A program made the position numbers and the translations under genes. Positions 1 through 8,483 of a stretch of 64,000 bases of DNA are shown piece after piece. The stretch comes from Pseudomonas sp. FP2335 (lineage in GTDB: Bacteria > Pseudomonadota > Gammaproteobacteria > Pseudomonadales > Pseudomonadaceae): the NCBI RefSeq assembly GCF_030687535.1, contig NZ_CP117437.1:2935501-2999500 (forward strand), given 5' to 3'. Numbering within the stretch: the first letter of the stretch is position 1; each line of letters opens with the position of its first letter. The notes under the pieces were generated by a model. That model was not told where the DNA came from. It saw only the letters and a list, made by a program, of their open reading frames with translations, and searched no databases.

Positions 1-1
1 C

Positions 2-1732
2 CTGGGGTTTCCGCACGCCGGGTTTCGCACAGGCCAACGCTCACTTGCCGAGACGGTCTTTAAGGCCGTCACCACCGGCCGCTGCCTGATGGCCCAGGCC
101 CCCACGGGCATCGGCAAGACCATCGGCACGATCTTCCCGCTGCTCAAGGCCTTGGCGCCGCAGCAACTGGACAAGCTGTTCTTCCTCACCGCCAAGACTC
201 CGGGGCGCAAGCTCGCCCTCGACGCCGCCGATGTGCTGCACCGCAGCCACCCGGACTTGCCCTTGCGCGTGCTGGAACTGGTCGCCCGCGACAAGGCCTG
301 CGAACACCCGGACAAAGCCTGCCACGGCGATTCATGCCCATTGGCCAAAGGCTTCTACGACCGCCTGCCCGCTGCCCGCAGTGCCGCTTCGCAGGTGCGC
401 CAGCTGGATCAGCGCAACCTGCGCGAGGTGGCCCTGGCCCACGACGTGTGCCCGTATTACCTGAGCCAGGAAATGGCGCGCTGGGCTGACCTGATCGTCG
501 CCGACTACAACTACTATTTCGACTTTGGCGCCATGCTGTTCGGCCTGGCCCAGCTCAACCAGTGGCGGGCGGCGGTGCTGGTGGACGAAGCGCACAACCT
601 GGTGGAGCGCGCCCGCTCGATGTACAGCGCCAGCCTTGACCAATACCACCTCAAGACCCTGCGCGACAGTGCGCCCGAGCCGCTGAACAAACCCCTGCAA
701 CGCCTGAACCGCGAATGGAATGCGCTGCACAAGGACCAGCTCGCGCCCTACCAGGCCTACGCGAGCCGTCCAGACAAATTTCTGCACGCCCTGGGCCTGT
801 GTACCAGCGCCATGGGTGACTATTTCAACGACCACCCGCAAGCCCTCAGCGGCGAGTTGCAAACCTTCTACTTCGACGCATTGCAATTTGCCAAGGTCGC
901 CGAGCTGTTCAATGAACAGTTCATTTTTGACATCAGCAAACGCCAACACAGCGGCAAGCGCAGCAGCTCGACCCTGTGCCTGCGCAACGTGGTACCCGCC
1001 GAGTTCATTCGCCCACGGCTCACCGCGGCGCGCAGCAGTGTGCTGTTTTCCGCGACCCTGAGTCCGCGCCACTACTACGCCGACCTGCTGGGACTGCCGG
1101 CGGACACCGCGTGGATCGACGTGGAGTCGCCGTTCAAGGCCGCGCAGCTCAAGGTGCGCATCGTCGATCAGATCTCCACGCGCTTCGTGCACCGCCACGC
1201 CTCGCTGGAACCCATCGTCGCGCTGATCGCCACGCAGTTCGCGCAGCGGCCGGGCAACTACCTGGCGTTCTTTTCCAGCTTTGACTACCTGCAACAGGTC
1301 GCGCAATTACTCGCCGAACGCCACCCGCAGATCCCGCTGTGGCTGCAATCGCGCGGTATGGCCGAGGCCGAGCGCCAGGCATTTCTCGAGCAGTTCACCG
1401 AACACAGCCAGGGCATCGGCTTTGCCGTGCTTGGCGGTGCGTTTGGTGAGGGTATCGACTTGCCCGGTGCGCGCCTGATCGGTGCGTTTATCGCTACCCT
1501 GGGCCTGCCGCAACTGAACCCGGTCAACGAACAGATCAAGCAGCGCATGGCCACGATCTTTGGCGCCGGTTACGACTACACGTATTTGTACCCTGGGCTA
1601 CAAAAGGTGGTGCAGGCCGCCGGGCGGGTGATCCGTGGCCAGCAGGACGAGGGCGTGGTGATGTTGATCGACGACCGCTTCGGCGAGGAGCGGGTGCGCC
1701 AGTTGTTGCCGCGCTGGTGGGCGGTGGAGTGA
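2..1732 (+). CDS. ATP-dependent DNA helicase, XPD/DinG family (5' end missing)
   Basis: Superfamily 2 helicase of the Rad3/XPD/DinG type, expected to unwind DNA 5'-3' in repair or damaged-fork processing. The frame is open from the first bases of the window, and the residues before the first ATG still match the family (FRTGQR then QAPTGIGKT, Walker A), so the true start lies upstream. Four cysteines in the stretch CEHPDK...CHGDSC...CPYYL fit the Fe-S cluster domain of XPD relatives. The DEAH box is VDEAHNL. The C-terminal helicase half has GEGIDLPG and QAAGRVIRG. It ends at TGA 1730-1732. In pseudomonads such a helicase often follows a VRR-NUC nuclease gene; that gene would lie off-window, so this is unverified. 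Family call is firm, cellular role inferred. Confidence 0.92.
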   Translation: MGFPHAGFRTGQRSLAETVFKAVTTGRCLMAQAPTGIGKTIGTIFPLLKALAPQQLDKLFFLTAKTPGRKLALDAADVLHRSHPDLPLRVLELVARDKACEHPDKACHGDSCPLAKGFYDRLPAARSAASQVRQLDQRNLREVALAHDVCPYYLSQEMARWADLIVADYNYYFDFGAMLFGLAQLNQWRAAVLVDEAHNLVERARSMYSASLDQYHLKTLRDSAPEPLNKPLQRLNREWNALHKDQLAPYQAYASRPDKFLHALGLCTSAMGDYFNDHPQALSGELQTFYFDALQFAKVAELFNEQFIFDISKRQHSGKRSSSTLCLRNVVPAEFIRPRLTAARSSVLFSATLSPRHYYADLLGLPADTAWIDVESPFKAAQLKVRIVDQISTRFVHRHASLEPIVALIATQFAQRPGNYLAFFSSFDYLQQVAQLLAERHPQIPLWLQSRGMAEAERQAFLEQFTEHSQGIGFAVLGGAFGEGIDLPGARLIGAFIATLGLPQLNPVNEQIKQRMATIFGAGYDYTYLYPGLQKVVQAAGRVIRGQQDEGVVMLIDDRFGEERVRQLLPRWWAVE

Positions 1733-1812
1733 GTTATTCCCGTCGTCAATGATGCTGGCACTGTCGCCGCCAATCCCCCAGGCTAGGCCAAACCTTCAGC
1801 CAGGCCTTGCCC

Positions 1813-2745
1813 ATGCGCCAGCAAATCCTCTGCGTCAACGCTATTGAGTTAAGCGTGCACATCAGCGGTCCCGAACACGGCCAGCCGATCTGGCTGCTGC
1901 ACGGTTTCCCGGAATGCTGGCATTCCTGGCGCGCGCAGATCCCGGCGCTGGCGGCGGCGGGTTATCGGGTGTTTGCGCCTGAGATGCGCGGCTACGGCCA
2001 ATCCGGCGCGCCCGCCGAGGTGGCCGACTACGACCTGCTGACCCTGTGCGCCGACATCCAGCAGGCCATGGATCATTTCGGCCACACCGAGGTGGTGATG
2101 GTCGGCCACGACTGGGGCGCGGTGGTGGCCTGGCACCTGGCGTTGCTGGAGCCCGAACGCGTCACGCGGCTGATCACGCTGTCGGTGCCGTTCGCCGGGC
2201 GAGCGCGCCGGCCGGTAATTGACATCATGGCTGAGCTGTATGCCGAGCGTTTCAATTACATCCTGTACTTCCAGGAACCCGGCGTAGCCGAGCAGGAACT
2301 GAACGCCGACATCGAACGCACGCTGCGCCTGTTCATGCAGGACCAGGACGTGTTCCTGCAACACAAACCGGCCACTGCGCGCTTGCTTGAAGGCGTCGGT
2401 ATGCCTGGCGCCTTGCCGTCATGGTGTTCCCGCGAGGATCTTGACGTGTACGTGCAAACCTTCACCGAACACGGCTTTCGCGGCCCGCTGAACTGGTATC
2501 GCAACTTCACGCGCAACTGGCAGCGCACCGAATGCCTCGCCGGCCGCCAGGTGCTCCAGCCCACACTGTTCCTGATCGGCGACCGCGACCCGGTCGGCGT
2601 GTTTGAAGCGCACACCCTCAAGCGCATGCCCGATTGTGTGCCGGACCTTGAGCAGCACGTGCTGCCCAACTGCGGCCACTGGATTCAGAACGAGCAGGGC
2701 CAGCAGGTCAACGAACTGATGCTCGCCTTTCTAGGGAAAAAGTAA
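1813..2745 (+). CDS. Alpha/beta hydrolase, epoxide-hydrolase-like
   Basis: A 310-residue alpha/beta-hydrolase. The oxyanion-hole motif HGFPECWHSW and the nucleophile elbow GHDWGA place Asp (about residue 100) as nucleophile, which is the pattern of epoxide hydrolases and haloalkane dehalogenases rather than of serine esterases. The cap domain has NWYRNF, the Tyr-containing motif typical of soluble epoxide hydrolases. The acid GDRDPVG and the catalytic His in NCGHWIQ complete the triad. A TTG two codons upstream is possible, but the ATG at 1813 gives the standard N-terminus; the ribosome binding site is weak for either. No signal peptide, so cytoplasmic. The 3' end overlaps the convergent sensor kinase gene by 38 bp. 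Substrate unknown. Confidence 0.88.
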   Translation: MRQQILCVNAIELSVHISGPEHGQPIWLLHGFPECWHSWRAQIPALAAAGYRVFAPEMRGYGQSGAPAEVADYDLLTLCADIQQAMDHFGHTEVVMVGHDWGAVVAWHLALLEPERVTRLITLSVPFAGRARRPVIDIMAELYAERFNYILYFQEPGVAEQELNADIERTLRLFMQDQDVFLQHKPATARLLEGVGMPGALPSWCSREDLDVYVQTFTEHGFRGPLNWYRNFTRNWQRTECLAGRQVLQPTLFLIGDRDPVGVFEAHTLKRMPDCVPDLEQHVLPNCGHWIQNEQGQQVNELMLAFLGKK

Positions 2746-4174
2746 ACGTCGCCCCGCGGCCGGGCCGCTCCACCAGGCGAATGCTGCGCCCGTGCAATTG
2801 CAGGATGCGGTGCACGATGCGCAAGCCCAGGCCGCCATCGCGCCGTGCGCCGCCAATGGTGAAGGCACGCAGGAACAAGCCTTCATGCAGCTCGGCATCG
2901 ATGCCCGGGCCGCTGTCGCTGACGGTCACGCTGACGCTGTCGGCCTCGACAGCCAACAGCACTTCGACGTCGCCATTGACCGGGGTGTGCCGCAAGGCGT
3001 TGTCCAGCAGGTTGGTCAGTACGCGCTCGATCAACCCGAGGTCGGCCATTACTGCTGGCACCTGCGCCGGCAGGCTGGCGATGAGGCTGATACCGCGCGC
3101 TTCGGCGCTCAATTCGAACTTCTGGAAGATGTCCTGCACCAGGTCCGGCAGCGAGAAGCCTTCGAGCACCGGCTGGACAAAACCATGTTCCAGGCGCACC
3201 AGTTCCAGCAGCGATTGGGCCAGGCCGCCGACTTTGCGGCTCTGGTCCAGGGCAATCCCGAGGTAGCGCCGGCGTTCCTCGGCGCTCAAGGTCGCGTCCT
3301 TGAGGGACAGGGTTTCCAGATAGCCGTGCAACGAAGCCAGGGGCGTGCGCAGGTCGTGGGAGATGTTCGCAACCATCTCCCGGCGTTCCTGTTCCTGGCG
3401 GGTGAGGGCACGCCACTGTTCGCCGAGGCGGTTTTCCATCTGCATGAAGGCGTGGTCGAGCACGGCGATTTCATCGCCGCTGTCAGAGGTGGGCGCGATG
3501 TTTTCCGCTGGTTTGGGGGCGCCATTGATGTCGAATCGGCCAACCTTGTCGGTGAGCTGGCGCAATGGCCGGGTGATCCAGGCAAACGCCAGCAGGCCCG
3601 CCAACAGACACAGCAGCGCGACCAGGCCGATGCACCACAGCGCAATCTTCAGCGCCATGCCGGTGGCGTCCTTGGCATCGAACACATCGTGGGCCTCGCC
3701 GAGCAGCACCACATACAGAAAGCCGGTTTGCGTGCCGTTGGCCTTGAGCGGCGCCGCGCTGAACACCTTGCGCCCGTCGACGCTGCGCGGGTCGTCGCCG
3801 AGGATCGGCAACATGGCGCCGCTAAGGAAACGGCGGATTGGCGCGAGGTCGACCCGGTCGCGCAGCAGGTGGCCGCTCGGCGCCGCATTGCCGACCACGC
3901 GACCCTCGATGTCGAGCAAATACACCTCGACACTCGGGTTCACCAGCATCAGTTGGCCGAACAGGTTGCGCACCGCATCGGGCTTGAGGCCGTCGGCATC
4001 CATCAACTGCGTGTCACGGGCAATATGCGCCGCCAGGTCGCGGGACACGCCTTGCACCACTTCCAGCTCGTGCATGCGGTTGGAGCGCACCTGCAACCAC
4101 GCCGAGGTGCTGCTGCAGATCAGCAGCAACACGGCAAACACTACCGACAGGCGCTGGGTCAGGGTCAGTTTCAT
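2708..4174 (-). CDS. Sensor histidine kinase (OmpR-partner type)
   Basis: A 488-residue membrane histidine kinase. One N-terminal transmembrane helix (about residues 8-28), a periplasmic domain of about 130 residues, a second transmembrane helix (AFAWITR end), HAMP, then HisKA with the phosphorylated His in NISHDLRTPLASLHGY, and HATPase_c with NLLDNALRHTP, DSGPGID and GGLGLRIV. The ATG at 4174 was chosen because it overlaps the stop of the upstream response regulator as ATGA, indicating translational coupling. The pair is divergent from dipZ and msrA, so the signal may be periplasmic oxidative damage; that is inference from context. The 3' end overlaps the convergent hydrolase gene by 38 bp. 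Confidence 0.93.
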   Translation of the reverse strand: MKLTLTQRLSVVFAVLLLICSSTSAWLQVRSNRMHELEVVQGVSRDLAAHIARDTQLMDADGLKPDAVRNLFGQLMLVNPSVEVYLLDIEGRVVGNAAPSGHLLRDRVDLAPIRRFLSGAMLPILGDDPRSVDGRKVFSAAPLKANGTQTGFLYVVLLGEAHDVFDAKDATGMALKIALWCIGLVALLCLLAGLLAFAWITRPLRQLTDKVGRFDINGAPKPAENIAPTSDSGDEIAVLDHAFMQMENRLGEQWRALTRQEQERREMVANISHDLRTPLASLHGYLETLSLKDATLSAEERRRYLGIALDQSRKVGGLAQSLLELVRLEHGFVQPVLEGFSLPDLVQDIFQKFELSAEARGISLIASLPAQVPAVMADLGLIERVLTNLLDNALRHTPVNGDVEVLLAVEADSVSVTVSDSGPGIDAELHEGLFLRAFTIGGARRDGGLGLRIVHRILQLHGRSIRLVERPGRGATFTFSLERRASVR

Positions 4175-4881
4175 GGGCCGTTCTCGGCGAACTTGTAGCC
4201 ACGGCCCCACACCGTGAGGATGCGCGCCGGGTTGGCCGGGTCGGCCTCGACCTTGGCGCGCAGGCGGTTGATATGGGTGTTCACGGTGTGCTCGTAGCCT
4301 TCATGGTTGTAGCCCCACACGGCGTTGAGCAGGTCCATGCGCGAGAACACCTTGCCCGGCTGGCGGGCAAAGAAATACAGCAGGTCAAATTCCCGCGGCG
4401 TGAGCTCCAGGGGCTGGCCGTGCAAAGTGGCCTCGCGACTCAGCGGGTTGATGAACAGTGACCCAAGGTCGAGGCTGCCGGCATCCATTTTCAGGTTGCG
4501 CGCCATGGCGTCGACCCGGCGCAGCAGCGCCTTGACCCGGGCAACCAGCTCGGGCAGCGAGAACGGCTTAGCCAGGTAATCGTCGGCACCCAGCTCCACG
4601 CCGAGGATGCGGTGCAGCTCGCTGGAGCGCGCACTGGTGATGATGATCGGGGTGTAGCGCGTCATGGCGCGGGCACGGCGGCAGATCTCCAGGCCGTCGA
4701 CGCCGGGCAGCATCAGGTCAAGGATCAACGCATCCCAGCCGCCTTGTTCCAGCAGGCGCAGGCCTTCGTTGCCATCGGCACTGTGCACCACTTCGAACTG
4801 TTCATCGCGCAGGTGCAGGAGGATCAAGTCGGCGATATGGGCATCGTCCTCAACCACCAGGACACGTTTGGGCTGATCCAT
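4171..4881 (-). CDS. OmpR/PhoB-family response regulator
   Basis: A 236-residue response regulator. The receiver domain has the acidic pair VVEDD, phospho-acceptor Asp in LILDLMLPGVDG, and the conserved Lys in LAKPFSLPEL. A C-terminal winged-helix DNA-binding domain follows (LTPREFDLLYFFARQPG, VNTHINRLRAKVE, VWGRGYKF). The start at 4881 (MDQPKRVLVV) is preferred over an ATG 63 bp upstream because it gives the normal receiver N-terminus. It is cotranscribed with the kinase through a 4-bp overlap and reads divergently from dipZ across 147 bp, so it most likely controls both directions. The target genes are inferred from position only. Confidence 0.94.
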   Translation of the reverse strand: MDQPKRVLVVEDDAHIADLILLHLRDEQFEVVHSADGNEGLRLLEQGGWDALILDLMLPGVDGLEICRRARAMTRYTPIIITSARSSELHRILGVELGADDYLAKPFSLPELVARVKALLRRVDAMARNLKMDAGSLDLGSLFINPLSREATLHGQPLELTPREFDLLYFFARQPGKVFSRMDLLNAVWGYNHEGYEHTVNTHINRLRAKVEADPANPARILTVWGRGYKFAENGP

Positions 4882-5028
4882 GTAAGCGAAACCTTGGCTT
4901 GTAGTCGGCGCATTGTGCGGCTTTTGCCACAGTGTAGTTATCACGAATTGTTTAACTCTGCGTGAGGATTGCGCGACCGACCGGGGCGCAGGATGGGGCT
5001 ACTTGTTCATTCTGTTAAGGGTCAATCA
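4882..5028. promoter_or_regulatory. Divergent intergenic region between response regulator and dipZ
   Basis: 147 bp that must hold the promoters of both the two-component operon (leftward) and dipZ (rightward). The dipZ ribosome binding site AAGG is visible at 5017-5020, 8 nt before its ATG. AT-rich stretch at about 4935-4952 is a plausible promoter core. I could not identify a convincing direct-repeat operator by eye. Confidence 0.5.
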
Positions 5029-6723
5029 ATGTGGCTTCTGGTTCTCGCATATCTGGGCGGCGTGCTGACAATCGTCAGCCCGTGCATCCTGCCGGTTCTG
5101 CCTTTTGTCTTCGCTCGCACCGGGCAGCCGTTTTTGCGCAGTGGCTTGCCGCTGTTGGCGGGGATGGCGGTGACGTTCGCCCTGGTGGCCTCGCTGGCGG
5201 CGGTGGGCGGCGGTTGGGTGGTGCAAGTCAATCAATACGGGCGCTGGCTCGCGTTGCTCTGCGTGGCGCTGTTTGGGCTCACGCTGTTGCTGCCACGGCT
5301 GTCGGAGCGCCTGACGCGTCCGCTGGTCGCCGCCGGCAGCCGTTTATCCGAGGCAGCCGGGGCCGATGCCAGGCCACGGCCGGGGGCGTCGTTCCTGATC
5401 GGCGTGGCCACCGGGCTGCTTTGGGCGCCGTGCGCCGGGCCGATCCTCGGGCTGGTGCTGACCGGCGCCGCCCTGCAAGGCGCCAGTATCGGTACTACCT
5501 TGCTGTTGCTGGCTTACGCTGCCGGTGCCGCCACGTCCCTGGCGTTGGCGTTGCTGGTCGGCGGTAAGGTGTTTGGCTTGATGAAAAAATCCCTCGGTGC
5601 CGGTGAATGGCTGCGCCGCGGCCTTGGCGCGTTGATGCTCGTCGGGGTGGCAGCCATTGCCCTGGGCCTGGATACCGGCGTGTTGGCGCGGTTGTCGACG
5701 GCCTCCACCGGCGGCCTGGAGCAACACCTGGTGGATCGCCTGAGCGCGAAACCCCAGGGCGGGGCGATGATGATGGCGGCCAACCACAGCGACACGCTGC
5801 CGATAGAAGGCGCGCTACCCTCCCTGGACGGCGCTGTGCAATGGCTCAACAGCCCGCCACTGAGCGCCGAGGCGCTCAAGGGCAAAGTGGTGCTGGTGGA
5901 TTTCTGGACCTACTCCTGCATCAACTGCCTGCGCACCTTGCCCTACGTCAAAGCCTGGGCCGACAAGTACCGCGAGCAGGGCCTGGTGGTGATCGGTGTA
6001 CATGCTCCGGAGTTCGCCTTTGAGCGCGACGTGAACAACGTCACCCAGGCGATGAAGGACCTGGGGATCAACTACCCGGTGGCGATCGACAACAACTACA
6101 AGATCTGGCGTGCGTTCAACAACCAGTACTGGCCGGCACATTACTTTGCCGACGCCAACGGCCAGATCCGTTACCACCACTTTGGCGAGGGCGACTACGC
6201 CGAGTCGGAGCGGGTGATCCAGCAGTTGTTGCGCGAAGCCGGGGCGAAAAACGTCGCGGGCGGCTTGATCGACGTGGATGCCAAGGGCGTGCAACAGGCG
6301 CCGGACCTGAACACCGTGCAGTCGCCGGAAACCTACCTGGGCGCGCAGCGTGCCGAACACTTCGTCAAGTCCGGCCCCCTGGCGTTGAACAATTGGACCC
6401 TGGACGGCCAATGGAACGTAGGCGGCCAGCAAGTCACTCTGGACCAGGCGGGTGGGCGCATCGTCTACCGCTTCCACGCCCGTGACTTGCATTTGGTGCT
6501 GGCCCCCGGCGCAGATGGCAAGCCCGTGCGCTTCAAGGTCACGATCGACGGCAAGGCCCCCGGTGACGCCCACGGCACGGATGTCGCCCCGGATGGCAGT
6601 GGCGTGGTGACCGAGCAGCGCCTGTACCAACTGGTGCGCCAGCCGGGAGCGGTGCAGGACCGCACCTTCAGCATTGAGTTTCTGGACCCGAACGTAGCGG
6701 CCTACGCCTTCACCTTCGGCTAA
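5029..6723 (+). CDS. dipZ: DipZ-type cytochrome c biogenesis/thiol-disulfide transporter with redoxin domain
   Basis: A 564-residue membrane protein that should carry reducing power across the inner membrane to periplasmic thiol proteins. Residues 1 to about 235 form a CcdA/DsbD-like transmembrane domain with the paired cysteines in SPCILPVLPF (Cys19) and WAPCAGPILG. A periplasmic redoxin domain follows, with the active site Cys297-Ile-Asn-Cys300 (WTYSCINCLRT) and downstream WPAHYF. The C-terminal 130 residues are the beta-rich DipZ tail. The ATG at 5029 is favoured over an earlier ATG by its ribosome binding site and by starting directly at the first membrane helix. Next to msrA and divergent from a two-component system, it is probably the electron donor of a periplasmic methionine repair route. 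Confidence 0.9.
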   Translation: MWLLVLAYLGGVLTIVSPCILPVLPFVFARTGQPFLRSGLPLLAGMAVTFALVASLAAVGGGWVVQVNQYGRWLALLCVALFGLTLLLPRLSERLTRPLVAAGSRLSEAAGADARPRPGASFLIGVATGLLWAPCAGPILGLVLTGAALQGASIGTTLLLLAYAAGAATSLALALLVGGKVFGLMKKSLGAGEWLRRGLGALMLVGVAAIALGLDTGVLARLSTASTGGLEQHLVDRLSAKPQGGAMMMAANHSDTLPIEGALPSLDGAVQWLNSPPLSAEALKGKVVLVDFWTYSCINCLRTLPYVKAWADKYREQGLVVIGVHAPEFAFERDVNNVTQAMKDLGINYPVAIDNNYKIWRAFNNQYWPAHYFADANGQIRYHHFGEGDYAESERVIQQLLREAGAKNVAGGLIDVDAKGVQQAPDLNTVQSPETYLGAQRAEHFVKSGPLALNNWTLDGQWNVGGQQVTLDQAGGRIVYRFHARDLHLVLAPGADGKPVRFKVTIDGKAPGDAHGTDVAPDGSGVVTEQRLYQLVRQPGAVQDRTFSIEFLDPNVAAYAFTFG

Positions 6724-6752
6724 CTGATTGATGAACTGATAACCCAATCAAT

Positions 6753-6778
6753 GTGGGAGCGAGCAAGCCGCCTCCCAC
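6753..6778. repeat. Short REP-like hairpin
   Basis: GTGGGAG at 6753-6759 pairs with CTCCCAC at 6772-6778 around a GAGCAAGC core. It matches half of the larger REP pair at 20986-21080. It lies between dipZ and msrA, so it may modulate read-through or mRNA stability. Confidence 0.6.
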
Positions 6779-6805
6779 CGTTGACCGTGTTCTGGAGTGA
6801 GTTTT

Positions 6806-7498
6806 ATGAACGTTCTCAGATGGCTACCTGCATTGGCCTTGGCTGCCTTTATCAGCCAGGCCCAGGCGTTCTCCTTTGGTTCTTCTGACGATGCTGTCGT
6901 CATCCCACCGCCCGCCCTGGACCTGCCGGCATCGGTTGATCTGCAAACGGCGGTCTTCGCCGGTGGTTGCTTCTGGGGTGTGCAAGGGGTTTTCCAGCAT
7001 GTGCAGGGTGTAAAAAACGCGGTCTCCGGGTATGACGGCGGCGCGGCAGGCACGGCGCAGTACGAGTCTGTCAGCGCAGGCAACACTGGCCATGCCGAGG
7101 CGGTCTCCGTCACGTTTGACCCGAGCAAGATCAGCTACGGCAAGCTGCTGCAGATCTACTTTTCGGTGGCCCACAACCCCACCGAACTCAACCGCCAGGG
7201 CCCGGATACAGGCACGCAGTACCGCTCGGCGATCTTTGCGCAGGATGCCGAGCAGCAGAACGTCGCCCAGGCGTATATCACGCAGCTGGATGCGGCGAAG
7301 GCGTTTGATAAGCCCATCGTGACCACAATCGAGAGGGGCAAGACGTTCTACCCGGCGGAGGCCTATCACCAGGACTTTCTCAGCGAGAACCCGTCTTACC
7401 CGTACATCGTGATCAATGATCTGCCGAAGGTGGCGCAGTTGAAAAAGCTGTTTCCCGAGCAGTACCGCGCTGAGCCGGTGCTGGTAAAAACCCAATAG
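6806..7498 (+). CDS. msrA: Periplasmic peptide-methionine (S)-S-oxide reductase MsrA
   Basis: A 230-residue MsrA that reduces methionine-S-sulfoxide in proteins. An N-terminal signal peptide (MNVLRWLPALALAAFISQAQA) indicates export, unlike the cytosolic housekeeping MsrA. The catalytic motif GGCFWGVQG puts the active Cys at about residue 55; GYDGG, HAEAV and YRSAIF are also family motifs. The start at 6806 has GGAG 8 nt upstream; an ATG three codons earlier lacks this spacing. It follows dipZ by 82 bp with a REP hairpin in between. The expected pathway is DipZ redoxin to MsrA, under the divergent two-component system. Export and pairing are inferred from sequence and context. Confidence 0.92.
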   Translation: MNVLRWLPALALAAFISQAQAFSFGSSDDAVVIPPPALDLPASVDLQTAVFAGGCFWGVQGVFQHVQGVKNAVSGYDGGAAGTAQYESVSAGNTGHAEAVSVTFDPSKISYGKLLQIYFSVAHNPTELNRQGPDTGTQYRSAIFAQDAEQQNVAQAYITQLDAAKAFDKPIVTTIERGKTFYPAEAYHQDFLSENPSYPYIVINDLPKVAQLKKLFPEQYRAEPVLVKTQ

Positions 7499-7530
7499 CC
7501 CACTCCCACATCGTTGTTCCTCAGTGTGGT

Positions 7531-8481
7531 TTAGACCACTTCCAGGTAAGACGCGTGTATGGCCCGGGCCAGTTCGCGCACGGTGTCGATAAAGTCCGTC
7601 AGGCGGCTGTGCAGGCCGTCCTCAAGAATTTCATCAATCCCGGTATAGCGCAGCCGCGCCTCGAACTCCGCCGCCAGACGCTGGGCCGTACGCCCATAAC
7701 TGCCAGGCAAGTCCGCAAGGATATGACTCAACTCCTCGATACACGCATGCAGCGACCTCGGCACGTCACTGCGCAACAGCAGCAACTCCGACACCGAGCG
7801 CGCATTCAGCGCATTCGGGTACAGCTCGGTGTACGCCTCGAACGACGACAACGCCCGGAGCAGGGCGCTCCACTGGTAGTAGCCGCGTGCGGACAGGTCG
7901 CTGACTTCCTCCGACTCTTCGCCAAACATCTCGTAGCGCGCATCCAGCAGGCGCAAGGTGTTGTCGGCACGTTCGACAAAGGTGCCCAGGCGGATAAACC
8001 GGTAGGCATCGTTGCGCATGATCGTCCCCGACGTAGCGCCACGGAACAGGTGTGAACGCTGCTTGACCCAATCACAGAAGTGGCTGATGCCGTGGCGCGC
8101 CAGGCCGCCGGCGGCGATGCTGCGCATTTCCAGCCAGGTCGCGTTGAGGTTTTCCCACATGTCGGCGGTGATGCGCCCGCGCACCGCATGGGCGTTGCCC
8201 CGGGCGGCGCGCAGGCAGTTGTAGATGCTGGCGGGGTTTTCTTCGTCGAGGGCGAAGAAGTGCAGCATGCGCTCGGCATCCAGTTGCTTGTGGCGCTCAA
8301 GGTAGCTGTCCAGGGTGCCGCTGCTGAGCAACGACATGGCCAGTTCGTCCAGACCGTCGCTGCGTCCGGCCTGGGGCATCAACGACAACGAGTAACTGAC
8401 TTCCAGCATGCGCGCCAGGTTCTCGGCACGCTCCAGGTAACGGGACATCCAATACAGATCTGCGGCGGTTCTACTCAACAT
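7531..8481 (-). CDS. Alpha-E domain protein (DUF403)
   Basis: A 316-residue, almost entirely helical protein beginning MLSRTAADLYWMSRYLERAENLARM, the hallmark start of the Alpha-E family. These proteins are nearly always encoded beside circularly permuted ATP-grasp enzymes, as here: the ATP-grasp stop and this start are separated by only 2 bp. The family is predicted to work in a peptide-ligating or peptide-modifying system, but no biochemical activity is established. No signal peptide or membrane segment. Role unknown beyond this association. Confidence 0.88.
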   Translation of the reverse strand: MLSRTAADLYWMSRYLERAENLARMLEVSYSLSLMPQAGRSDGLDELAMSLLSSGTLDSYLERHKQLDAERMLHFFALDEENPASIYNCLRAARGNAHAVRGRITADMWENLNATWLEMRSIAAGGLARHGISHFCDWVKQRSHLFRGATSGTIMRNDAYRFIRLGTFVERADNTLRLLDARYEMFGEESEEVSDLSARGYYQWSALLRALSSFEAYTELYPNALNARSVSELLLLRSDVPRSLHACIEELSHILADLPGSYGRTAQRLAAEFEARLRYTGIDEILEDGLHSRLTDFIDTVRELARAIHASYLEVV

Positions 8482-8483
8482 AC

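Noticed and set aside
2792..4198. Long open frame on the plus strand opposite the sensor kinase
   Set aside because: Its translation is His/Gln/Ala-rich with no domain, and the minus-strand frame has complete histidine-kinase motifs. It is a GC-bias shadow.
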